A stretch of 36,686 bases of DNA from Rhizobium sp. Q54. GTDB lineage: Bacteria > Pseudomonadota > Alphaproteobacteria > Rhizobiales > Xanthobacteraceae. Below, one piece after another: positions 7,547 to 15,087 of this stretch. The stretch's first letter is position 1. The number at the start of each line of letters is the position of its first letter. The notes below the pieces were generated by a model. The model was not told the DNA's origin, did no database searches, and saw only the letters and a list, made by a program, of their open reading frames with translations. The position numbers and the translations under genes are program-made. The DNA lies in the NCBI GenBank assembly GCA_945870035.1, contig CAMBQQ010000034.1:1-36686 (forward strand), written 5' to 3'.

Positions 7547-9349
7547 ATGAAAAGTACCGATATTTCCGACCCGCAGTATTTCCACAAAGTGGTCGACTGC
7601 CAGTACGCCTGCCCGGCGCACACGCCCGTCCCCGAATACATCCGCATGATCGCCGCCGGACGTTACGGCGACGCCTACATGGTGAACTGGAAGTCGAATG
7701 TGTTTCCGGGAATTCTCGGCCGCACCTGCGACCGCCCGTGCGAACCGGCCTGCCGGCGCGTGCGCGTCGAGGAAGAACCGGTCGCGATTTGCCGCCTGAA
7801 GCGCGTCGCCGCCGATTTCAAGGAAGACGTCACCGCGCGCATGCCGAAGCCGGCGCAGCGCCGCAACGGCAAGCGCATCGCGCTGGTCGGCGGCGGTCCG
7901 GCGTCATTGACGGTGGCGCGCGATCTGGCGCCGCTCGGCTACAGCGTCACCGTGTTCGACGGCGACAAGAAAGCCGGCGGCATGATCCGCACGCAAATCC
8001 CGAAATTCCGCCTACCCGATTCAGTCATCGACGAAGAAACCAATTACGTGCTCGATCTCGGCGTCGATTTCCGCGGCGGCCAGCGTATTGAGTCCATGAA
8101 GGCGCTGCTGGCCGAAGGGTGGGACGCGATCTTTGTCGGCACCGGCGCGCCGCGCGGCCGCGACCTCGATTTGCCCGGCCGCAAGGAAGCCGCCGCCAAC
8201 ATCCATATCGGCATCGACTGGCTGTCGTCGGTGTCGTTCGGCCACATCACCAAGATCGGCCGCCGCGTCATCGTGCTCGGCGGCGGCAACACGGCGATGG
8301 ACTGCTGCCGTTCGTCGCGCCGTCTCGGCGGCGACGAAGTGCAGGTCGTGGTGCGCTCCGGCTTCGACGAGATGAAGGCGAGCCCTTGGGAAAAAGAAGA
8401 CGCCCAGCACGAAGGCATTCCGATCCATAACTTTCTGGTGCCGAAGGAATTCACCCACGACAACGGCAAGCTTACCGGCGTCGTGTTCGAAAAGGTGAAA
8501 GCCGAATTCGACGCCAAGGGCCGGCGCAAGCTCGTGAATGCCGGCGAACCCGATCAGCACTTCCCCTGCGACGACGTGCTGGTCGCCGTCGGCCAGGAGA
8601 ATGCGTTTCCGTGGATCGAACGCGACGCCGGCATCGATTTCGACGAATGGAATATGCCGAAGGTCGACACGGTGACGTTCCAGTCGAGTAACCGCAAAGT
8701 CTTCTTCGGCGGCGACGCCGCCTTCGGCCCGAAGAACATCATCTGGGCGGTGGCGCACGGCCACGAAGCCGCCGTGTCGATCGACAAGATGCTCAATGGC
8801 GAGGACATCGCCGACCGGCCGATGCCGGCGGTCGAAGTGATGAGCCAGAAGATGGGCATTCACGAATGGTCCTATGACAACGAGATCGATCTCGACAAAC
8901 GCTACAAGGTGCCGCACCGCGATCTCGGCATCGCGCTGAAGGACATCAAGTCCGAGGTCGAATTGGGCTTCGACGTCGAACTGGCGCTGAAAGAAGCCAG
9001 CCGCTGCCTGAACTGCGACGTCCAGACGGTGTTCAGCGCGCCTTTGTGCATCGAGTGCGATGCCTGCGTCGATATCTGCCCGATGGACTGCATTACGTTC
9101 ACGCAAAACGGCGAGGAAGCCGAACTGCGCACGCGGCTGACCGCGCCGGCGCTCAATCTCACCCAGGATCTCTATGCTCAGGACGGCCTGAAGACCGGCC
9201 GCGCCATGATCAAGGACGAAGACGTCTGTCTGCATTGCGGCCTGTGCGCCGAACGCTGTCCGACCGGCGCCTGGGACATGCAGAAGGTCTTGCTCGAAAT
9301 CACCCACGCAGGTAACTCATGCCGACCCCCTCGCCGATCAGCCGCGTAA
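7547..9349 (+). CDS. korC: KorC-like FAD/NAD(P) oxidoreductase with 2x[4Fe-4S] ferredoxin domain
   Basis: This 600-residue protein resembles the glutamate synthase small subunit fused to a bacterial ferredoxin. Cysteines 18, 22, 61, 65 and 69 fit the N-terminal GltD-type iron-sulfur site. VGGGPAS (about 114-120) binds FAD, and VLGGGNTAMDCC (about 246-257) marks the NAD(P) site. The C-terminus has two cluster motifs, CIECDACVDICP from Cys501 and CLHCGLCAERCP from Cys561. Such proteins pair with KorAB and pass electrons between 2-oxoacid-reduced ferredoxin and NADP, as in Thauera and Magnetospirillum. Its 3' end overlaps korA by 31 nt, so the two are co-translated. Direction of electron flow here is unknown. 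Confidence 0.85.
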   Translation: MKSTDISDPQYFHKVVDCQYACPAHTPVPEYIRMIAAGRYGDAYMVNWKSNVFPGILGRTCDRPCEPACRRVRVEEEPVAICRLKRVAADFKEDVTARMPKPAQRRNGKRIALVGGGPASLTVARDLAPLGYSVTVFDGDKKAGGMIRTQIPKFRLPDSVIDEETNYVLDLGVDFRGGQRIESMKALLAEGWDAIFVGTGAPRGRDLDLPGRKEAAANIHIGIDWLSSVSFGHITKIGRRVIVLGGGNTAMDCCRSSRRLGGDEVQVVVRSGFDEMKASPWEKEDAQHEGIPIHNFLVPKEFTHDNGKLTGVVFEKVKAEFDAKGRRKLVNAGEPDQHFPCDDVLVAVGQENAFPWIERDAGIDFDEWNMPKVDTVTFQSSNRKVFFGGDAAFGPKNIIWAVAHGHEAAVSIDKMLNGEDIADRPMPAVEVMSQKMGIHEWSYDNEIDLDKRYKVPHRDLGIALKDIKSEVELGFDVELALKEASRCLNCDVQTVFSAPLCIECDACVDICPMDCITFTQNGEEAELRTRLTAPALNLTQDLYAQDGLKTGRAMIKDEDVCLHCGLCAERCPTGAWDMQKVLLEITHAGNSCRPPRRSAA

Positions 9350-11163
9350 ACGACTTCGTCATCCGTTTCGCCAACGTCAACGGCTCCGGCTCGGCGAGCG
9401 CCAACGAGATGTTCGCCCGCGCCATCATCCGCATGGGCGTGCCGGTGGCGCCGCGCAACATCTTCCCGTCGAACATTCAAGGGCTGCCGACCTGGTACGA
9501 GGTGCGCGTCACCGAGGCCGGCCATCTCGGCGCCCGCGGCGGCATCGACATGATGGTGGCGATGAACCCGCAAACCTTCGACAAGGATATCGCTTCGATC
9601 GAGCCCGGCGGCTACGTGTTCTACGATTCGACCAAGGAATTGCCGGCATCGAAGTTCCGCCCGGACATCACCGTTATCGGCATGCCGCTGACCGCGATCT
9701 GCAACCGCGAATACACCGATCCGCGCCAGCGTCAGTTATTCAAAAACATCATCTATATCGGCGCGCTGTCGGCGCTGCTCGACATGGACATCAAGGCGGT
9801 CGAGCAACTGATCGGCGAGCAGTACAAGAGCAAGCCGAAGCTGATCGAGCCGAACGTCAAGGCGCTGCATATCGGCCGCGATTACGCGGTGCTCAACCTC
9901 GCCTGCCCGATCGGGCTGCGCGTGCGCAAGGCCGACAAGGTCGGCGACCGCATTTTCATCGAAGGCAATAACGCGGCGGCCTTGGGCGCGGTTTATGGCG
10001 GCGCCACGGTCTGCGCCTGGTATCCGATCACGCCATCGTCCGGCCTGGCCGACGCCTTCACCAGGCATTGCGAGAAACTGCGCGTCGACCCGGACACCAA
10101 GAAGGCGAAATACGCCATCGTGCAGGCCGAAGACGAGCTGTCCTCGATCGGCATGGTGATCGGCGCTTCCTGGAACGGCGCGCGCTCCTTTACCGCAACC
10201 TCCGGCCCCGGCATCTCATTGATGCAGGAGTTCATCGGGCTCGCCTATTTCGCCGAAATTCCGGCGGTGATTTTCGACGTGCAGCGCGCCGGCCCATCGA
10301 CCGGCATGCCGACGCGGACGCAGCAGTGCGATATCATTTCGTGCGCCTATGCCTCGCATGGCGACACCAAGCATGTGCTGCTTTTCCCGGAGAACCCGGC
10401 GGAATCGTTCGAGTTCGGCGCGGTCGCCTTCGATCTCGCCGACCGGCTGCAAACGCCGGTCTTCGTCATGCTCGATCTCGACATCGGCATGAACCATCAT
10501 CTGTCGCGGCCCTTGGCCTGGGACGACAGCAAGAAGTTCGACCGCGGCAAGGTGATGACCGCGGAGGAACTGGACGCCGGCCGCGACTTCGGCCGCTATC
10601 TCGACGTCGACGGCGACGGCATTCCGTACCGCACCTATCCCGGCACGCACCCGACCAAGGGTTCGTTCTTCACCCGCGGCACCTCGCGCGACCGCTACGC
10701 CAAATACACCGAGGAAGGCGCGCCTTACGTCGACAACATGCAGCGGCTGGTGCGCAAGTTCGACACCGCCAAGGACCTGGTGCCGCGGCCGTTGCAGGCC
10801 AATTCAGGCAAGGCGACCAAATACGGCGTCATCTATGTCGGCTCGACGTCGCCGGCGATGGACGAAGCCATCCACATGATCGAAGGCCGCGGCCACGCCA
10901 TCGACCGCATGCGCATCCGCGCCTTCCCGTTCCATTCCTCGGTCAACAGTTTCGTCGCCGACCACGATTTCGTTTTTGTCGTCGAACAGAACCGCGACGC
11001 GCAACTGCGCTCGCTGATCGTCAACGAATGCGGCATCGATCCGGTGCGGCTGGTGCCGATCCTGCATTACGACGGCACGCCGATCACGGCGCGCTTCATC
11101 GCCAAGGCGATCGGCGACCATCTCGACCAGTTGAAGGTGACGCCGATGAAGGTGACCTCATGA
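9319..11163 (+). CDS. korA: 2-oxoacid:ferredoxin oxidoreductase, fused gamma-alpha subunit
   Basis: This 614-residue protein starts with a gamma domain (about 10-190; RFANVNGSGSASANEMFARA). It continues into the alpha/pyrimidine domain (about 215 onward; YPITPSSGLADAF, ATSGPGISLMQEF), then a C-terminal transketolase-like domain. The gamma-alpha fusion is that of KorA from aerobes and microaerophiles such as Mycobacterium and Hydrogenobacter. With KorB it would oxidise 2-oxoglutarate to succinyl-CoA, reducing ferredoxin. Other 2-oxoacids cannot be excluded. The ATG lies inside korC, with AGG a few bases upstream. Its TGA overlaps the korB ATG by 4 nt (ATGA). Confidence 0.88.
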   Translation: MPTPSPISRVNDFVIRFANVNGSGSASANEMFARAIIRMGVPVAPRNIFPSNIQGLPTWYEVRVTEAGHLGARGGIDMMVAMNPQTFDKDIASIEPGGYVFYDSTKELPASKFRPDITVIGMPLTAICNREYTDPRQRQLFKNIIYIGALSALLDMDIKAVEQLIGEQYKSKPKLIEPNVKALHIGRDYAVLNLACPIGLRVRKADKVGDRIFIEGNNAAALGAVYGGATVCAWYPITPSSGLADAFTRHCEKLRVDPDTKKAKYAIVQAEDELSSIGMVIGASWNGARSFTATSGPGISLMQEFIGLAYFAEIPAVIFDVQRAGPSTGMPTRTQQCDIISCAYASHGDTKHVLLFPENPAESFEFGAVAFDLADRLQTPVFVMLDLDIGMNHHLSRPLAWDDSKKFDRGKVMTAEELDAGRDFGRYLDVDGDGIPYRTYPGTHPTKGSFFTRGTSRDRYAKYTEEGAPYVDNMQRLVRKFDTAKDLVPRPLQANSGKATKYGVIYVGSTSPAMDEAIHMIEGRGHAIDRMRIRAFPFHSSVNSFVADHDFVFVVEQNRDAQLRSLIVNECGIDPVRLVPILHYDGTPITARFIAKAIGDHLDQLKVTPMKVTS

Positions 11164-12215
11164 CCTATCTCGCCAAGCCGAAATTTCACCACCCGAACCT
11201 GCCGAAGAACGATCTCGGCTACACCCACCGCGATTACGAAGGCACGGTGTCGACGTTGTGTGCCGGCTGCGGCCATGACTCGATCACGGCGGCGATCATC
11301 CAGGCCTGCTTCGAGCTGTCGATCGAGCCGCACCGCGTGGCGAAGATTTCCGGCATCGGCTGCTCATCGAAGACGCCGACCTATTTCCTCGGCAATTCGC
11401 ACGGCTTCAATTCGGTGCACGGCCGCATGCCGTCGGTCTTGACCGGCGCCAACCTCGCCAACCGCGATTTGATTTATCTCGGCGTCTCCGGCGACGGCGA
11501 CTCGGCGTCCATCGGCTTCGGCCAGTTCGCCCATGCGCTGCGGCGCGGCGTCAACATGACCTATATCGTCGAGAACAACGGCGTTTACGGCCTGACCAAA
11601 GGCCAGTTCTCGGCCACCGCCGACCGCGGCTCGAAATCGAAGCGCGGCGTCGTCAATACCGACAACTCTATCGATCTGGCCGCGATCGCGCTGCAGCTCG
11701 GCGCGTCCTTCGTCGCCCGCTCCTTCTCCGGCGACAAGCAGCAACTGGTGCCGATCATCAAGGCGGCCATCGCGCACAAGGGCGCGGCTTTCATCGACAT
11801 CATCAGCCCTTGCGTGGCGTTCAACAATCATGCCGGCTCGACCAAGAGCTTCGACTTCGTGCGCGAGCACAACGAGGCGGTCAACCGGCTCGACGTGATT
11901 TCCAGCCGCATGCCGATCGAGGTAAAATACGATCCGGGCACCGTCGAGATCGTCGAACAGCATGACGGCTCGACCATCGCGCTGCGCAAGCTCGACGCCG
12001 ATTATCAAGTGCACGACCGCGCCGCCGCGCATGGCTTTCTCCAGCATCACGCCGCCAAGGGCCAGATCGTCACCGGCTTGCTGTATGTGGAAAAGGATGC
12101 CGACGACCTGCACGCGCATTTGCACACGGTCGATACGCCGCTCAACGCGCTGAATGAAAAAGAGCTGTGCCCGGGCCAGGCCGCGCTCGACAAATTCAAC
12201 GCGAGCATGCGGTAA
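11160..12215 (+). CDS. korB: 2-oxoacid:ferredoxin oxidoreductase, beta subunit
   Basis: This 351-residue subunit binds thiamine diphosphate and one [4Fe-4S] cluster. Cluster cysteines are Cys34 and Cys37 in CAGCGH, Cys68 in GIGCSSK and one more in ISPCVAFNNH. The thiamine diphosphate motif runs from GDGD (111-114) to ENN (138-140), followed by VYGLTKGQ, normal for KorB. The start overlaps the korA stop in ATGA, which implies coupled translation and an equimolar complex. This is the last gene of the operon; only 8 nt separate its stop from the convergent diguanylate cyclase, with no clear terminator. Confidence 0.9.
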   Translation: MTYLAKPKFHHPNLPKNDLGYTHRDYEGTVSTLCAGCGHDSITAAIIQACFELSIEPHRVAKISGIGCSSKTPTYFLGNSHGFNSVHGRMPSVLTGANLANRDLIYLGVSGDGDSASIGFGQFAHALRRGVNMTYIVENNGVYGLTKGQFSATADRGSKSKRGVVNTDNSIDLAAIALQLGASFVARSFSGDKQQLVPIIKAAIAHKGAAFIDIISPCVAFNNHAGSTKSFDFVREHNEAVNRLDVISSRMPIEVKYDPGTVEIVEQHDGSTIALRKLDADYQVHDRAAAHGFLQHHAAKGQIVTGLLYVEKDADDLHAHLHTVDTPLNALNEKELCPGQAALDKFNASMR

Positions 12216-12223
12216 CGGCTGGA

Positions 12224-13528
12224 TCAGGCCGCGCGGATGACGCCGGCCGGCGTCAACTGGCCGACGGAGACCTGATTGCGGCCGGCCGCCTTTGCGGCAT
12301 AGAGCAGCCGGTCGGCGAATTCGACCAGCGCCGCCGGTTCGCCGCTCAGGTTCTTGGCGGTCGCTGCGCCGATGCTGATGGTCAGGCGCGGGCCCGCCGG
12401 AGAGCGCGGATGCGCGATGTCGGCTTGGCGCAAAGCCGCCGCCAGTTTATTGGCCACCGCCAGCGCGCCGGCGGTGCCGATTTCCGGCATCAGCACGACG
12501 AATTCCTCGCCGCCATAGCGCGCCACGATATCGCCAGGACGGCCGATCGTGTCGACCAGCAAGTGCGCCAGTTCGCGCAGGCAGGCATCGCCCTGCGGAT
12601 GGCCGCAATAATCGTTGTAGGCCTTGAAGTGATCGACATCGATCATCAACAGCGACAAAGGCGCGCCGGCGCGGCGGCAGCGCCGCCATTCGCGCGCGAG
12701 CGCGGCATCGAAGCGGCGGCGGTTGGCGATGCCGGTCATCGCGTCGGTCGACAGCAAATGACGCATCACCAGGCCTTGCCCATATTGCATGCGCTGGCTG
12801 CGCTGCAATGAATTGGCGGCGGTGAAGCCGAGCGCGTTGGCAAGGAACACCCAGACCAGGCCGCGGTAAAACACATCGGGCGTCAGCACGTCGCCGAGCA
12901 CTTGCAGCCACCAGAACGGCGCGACGCAGGAGAACAGCGCGGCGACCGCCACCGAGCCGGACAGCCTGATCGGCAGATAGAGATAGATGACGAAGACGAT
13001 GCCGACCATCAAGGTCGTCCACATGTCGGCCGTGTCGGGGCGCAGCGTCAGCAGACTCAGGCGCGTGAGCGTACCGACCACGATCGCCACCATCATCAGC
13101 GTCTGCAGCACATGCGGCGAACGCAGACGCAGTGCGACGCAGAAGCCGACGATCGGCATGACGACGCCGGCAATGGTCGGGATCAAAGTCGATTGAAACG
13201 ACGGCGCGTTCGTGAAATAGCCGACCAGAAAATTCAGGACGCTCGCCACCGCGACCAGGCCGGTCAGCAACAGGACCCGGCGGCGGTCGTCGGCGAAACG
13301 ATGCAGCAGGTAGTCCTGCTCAATTTGCGGATCGACGAGGCGCGCGCTCCATCGCGTCACCGCCACCGGGGTTAATTCCGGTTCGGCGCCCAAGCACTCT
13401 TTGGCGGCGTTGCTGCGCGCGTCAGTCAATGGACCCCTACTCCCTTGGGCATCCATATAGAGCGTCAGCCGTTGACAAAGTCCTAGCGGGAACCCGGCCG
13501 GTGTTTCGCCATGCCCCACATCGCTCAC
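12224..13528 (-). CDS. Membrane diguanylate cyclase (GGDEF)
   Basis: This 434-residue protein makes cyclic di-GMP. A cytosolic N-terminus (about 1-83) is followed by six hydrophobic segments between about 84 and 240, then a GGDEF domain. The catalytic motif is YGGEEFVVLMPE (GGEEF at 339-343). An inhibitory I-site, RPGD (330-333), stands exactly five residues before it, so product inhibition is expected. LLSTDAMTGIANRRRFD opens the domain. The sensory part is not a recognised MHYT, MASE1 or CHASE motif by eye. The GTG start is uncertain; an ATG 24 codons later lacks a ribosome site. Its 5' end overlaps no gene but shares the gap with the FNT channel. Confidence 0.9.
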   Translation of the reverse strand: MSDVGHGETPAGFPLGLCQRLTLYMDAQGSRGPLTDARSNAAKECLGAEPELTPVAVTRWSARLVDPQIEQDYLLHRFADDRRRVLLLTGLVAVASVLNFLVGYFTNAPSFQSTLIPTIAGVVMPIVGFCVALRLRSPHVLQTLMMVAIVVGTLTRLSLLTLRPDTADMWTTLMVGIVFVIYLYLPIRLSGSVAVAALFSCVAPFWWLQVLGDVLTPDVFYRGLVWVFLANALGFTAANSLQRSQRMQYGQGLVMRHLLSTDAMTGIANRRRFDAALAREWRRCRRAGAPLSLLMIDVDHFKAYNDYCGHPQGDACLRELAHLLVDTIGRPGDIVARYGGEEFVVLMPEIGTAGALAVANKLAAALRQADIAHPRSPAGPRLTISIGAATAKNLSGEPAALVEFADRLLYAAKAAGRNQVSVGQLTPAGVIRAA

Positions 13529-13653
13529 GTCATCTCAGACGGTTAACGATTCCTTGCGGCGGCATTGCCAGACACTATGCCGCGGTTCCATGCGCGGAAC
13601 CCAGGCGCAGGGCCGCACGTTGCACCGCAACCCACCTCGCACCAGGCGGCACA

Positions 13654-14514
13654 ATGGCGAAAAGCGGCTCCCCGACCGCCGGCAAGAAGCGCGACACAGC
13701 CAGGCATCCCCGCCACGGCATCAGCAACCGCGAGGTCAATGACGTCGAAGAGCTGTCGATGCCGCGCACGCCAGTGGTCTACGAAGTGGTGCGGCGGCTC
13801 GGCGAAGAGGAATTGCAACGCCCTGCAACATCGCTGTGGTGGTCCGGCGTCGCTGCCGGACTCTCGATCAGCTTCTCGCTCCTGGCGCAGGCGGTGCTGC
13901 TGACGCATCTGCCGGATACCGAGTGGCGGCCGCTGGTCGTCGGCCTCGGCTACAGCGTCGGCTTTCTCATGGTGGTGCTCGGCAAGCAGCAACTGTTCAC
14001 CGAAACCACCATTACAGTGGTGCTGCCGTTTCTGAAGGATACGTCCTGGCTAAATTTCTGGCGGATCTCCCGGCTGTGGGCGATCGTGCTCGCCGCCAAC
14101 TTGACCGGCACGTTCATCGCATCGGTGTTCTGCACCTTCACGCCGGTGCTGAAGCCGGAGTTGCTCGCCGGCATGATCGAGGTCAGCCGGCATCTGACCG
14201 GGATGGGCTGGTTCGAGACACTGCTTGCCGGCGTCAGCTCCGGCTTCCTAATCGCGGCGATGGTGTGGATGATCCCGAACGCCGAGACCGCCAAATTCGC
14301 CGTCATCACTTTGATGACTTACCTGATCGCGGTCGGCGGCTTCACCCATATCGTCACCGGCAGTATGGACGCCTTCATGCTGATGCTGAACGGCGAATGG
14401 CCATGGTGGCAGGTGATCGTGCAGTTCATGATTCCGGTCTTGATCGGCAATATCATCGGCGGCACGGCGTTGTTCGCGGTGATTTCCTATGCGCAGGTGA
14501 TGGAGGAGATTTAA
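13654..14514 (+). CDS. Formate/nitrite transporter (FNT) family channel
   Basis: This 286-residue inner-membrane protein has a 45-residue charged N-terminal tail and six or seven hydrophobic helices. It resembles the YfdC-like branch of the FNT pentameric anion channels: LGYSVGFLMVVLGKQQLFTE, AANLTGTFI, GVSSGFLIAAMVWMIP, GGFTHIVTGSMDAF and GNIIGGTALF. Substrate (formate, nitrite or another small anion) is not readable. I chose ATG MAKSGSPTAGKK, preceded by AGG; the ORF extends upstream only into the divergent diguanylate cyclase leader. A palindromic repeat follows immediately after the stop. Confidence 0.85.
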   Translation: MAKSGSPTAGKKRDTARHPRHGISNREVNDVEELSMPRTPVVYEVVRRLGEEELQRPATSLWWSGVAAGLSISFSLLAQAVLLTHLPDTEWRPLVVGLGYSVGFLMVVLGKQQLFTETTITVVLPFLKDTSWLNFWRISRLWAIVLAANLTGTFIASVFCTFTPVLKPELLAGMIEVSRHLTGMGWFETLLAGVSSGFLIAAMVWMIPNAETAKFAVITLMTYLIAVGGFTHIVTGSMDAFMLMLNGEWPWWQVIVQFMIPVLIGNIIGGTALFAVISYAQVMEEI

Positions 14515-14627
14515 CGTCATTCCGGGGCGCGCTGAAGGCGCGAACCCGGAATCCAGAGCCACACACTATGGCTTCACATCCAGCTCTGGATTCCGGGTTC
14601 CGGCCTTCGGCCGGCCCCGGAATGACG
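14515..14627. repeat. Dispersed long palindrome after the FNT gene
   Basis: CGTCATTCCGG at 14515-14525 and CCGGAATGACG at 14617-14627 are perfect inverted ends. Inside, GAACCCGGAATCCAGAGC pairs with GCTCTGGATTCCGGGTTC. The whole element can fold into one long hairpin and belongs to a dispersed family common in Bradyrhizobium-like genomes. It separates two convergent genes, and its fold could act as a barrier to read-through. Confidence 0.8.
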
Positions 14628-14632
14628 CGTTG

Positions 14633-15055
14633 CTACTGATTAATACAGCCGCCAACGTAAGCCTCGCGGTTGCCGGTGGCGTCGCCATAGACCCCGGCCT
14701 GATGCTGGCAGCGCAAGGCGCGGTCCTGTCCGGTTTCGCGGCCGCCCGGCCCTGCTCCAGGCAGCGCCGGCAGGTTCGGCAACAGACGGCCGGTTTCCGG
14801 TACATAGATCGGCGGTGGTGTTTGCGGGTTAGCCTGCATGGATGGCAGCGCCGTGCGCGGCGGCCTCACCCGCTGCTGCGTGCCGCGCGGTGATTTGTAC
14901 TTCGGCGCCAGCCAGGGTTCCGACGCTTTCGGCTGCCGCGGGCCCGGCTCCGGCTGCATGATGGTGTAGGGATCGTCAACCGTCTGCGCACGCACGGACA
15001 AAGCCGGCGCGAGCATCACGGCAATCGCCAAAGCTATGACAACACGGCCTTGCAT
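14633..15055 (-). CDS. Small secreted proline-rich protein, unknown function
   Basis: This 140-residue protein begins with a clear signal peptide (MQGRVVIALAIAVMLAPALS, cleavage likely after VRA). The mature part is rich in Pro, Arg and Gln without repeats or a known domain, and has two cysteines near the C-terminus (RCQHQAG and GGCINQ) that could form a disulfide. Related unannotated proteins occur in Bradyrhizobium-like genomes, to my recollection. The only nearby Shine-Dalgarno-like AAGGGG abuts the ATG with no spacer; a hairpin there includes the start codon (see 15054-15072). Coding is supported by the signal peptide and frame use. Confidence 0.7.
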   Translation of the reverse strand: MQGRVVIALAIAVMLAPALSVRAQTVDDPYTIMQPEPGPRQPKASEPWLAPKYKSPRGTQQRVRPPRTALPSMQANPQTPPPIYVPETGRLLPNLPALPGAGPGGRETGQDRALRCQHQAGVYGDATGNREAYVGGCINQ

Positions 15056-15072
15056 CCCCTTGAAATGGGGAT
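15054..15072 (-). promoter_or_regulatory. Start-codon hairpin of the small secreted gene
   Basis: On the minus strand ATCCCC-ATTTCAA-GGGGAT forms a 6-bp stem whose right arm contains the first two bases of the ATG. GAGGA lies just upstream of the stem. When folded it would either hide the start codon or bring GAGGA near it. This is a structural inference from pairing only. Confidence 0.35.
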
Positions 15073-15087
15073 CCTCAAGTGTGTTGG

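Noticed and set aside
10068..11159. Long extension upstream of korB
   Set aside because: It is korA in a shifted frame; the ATGA overlap and the MTYLAKPKF start fit the family.
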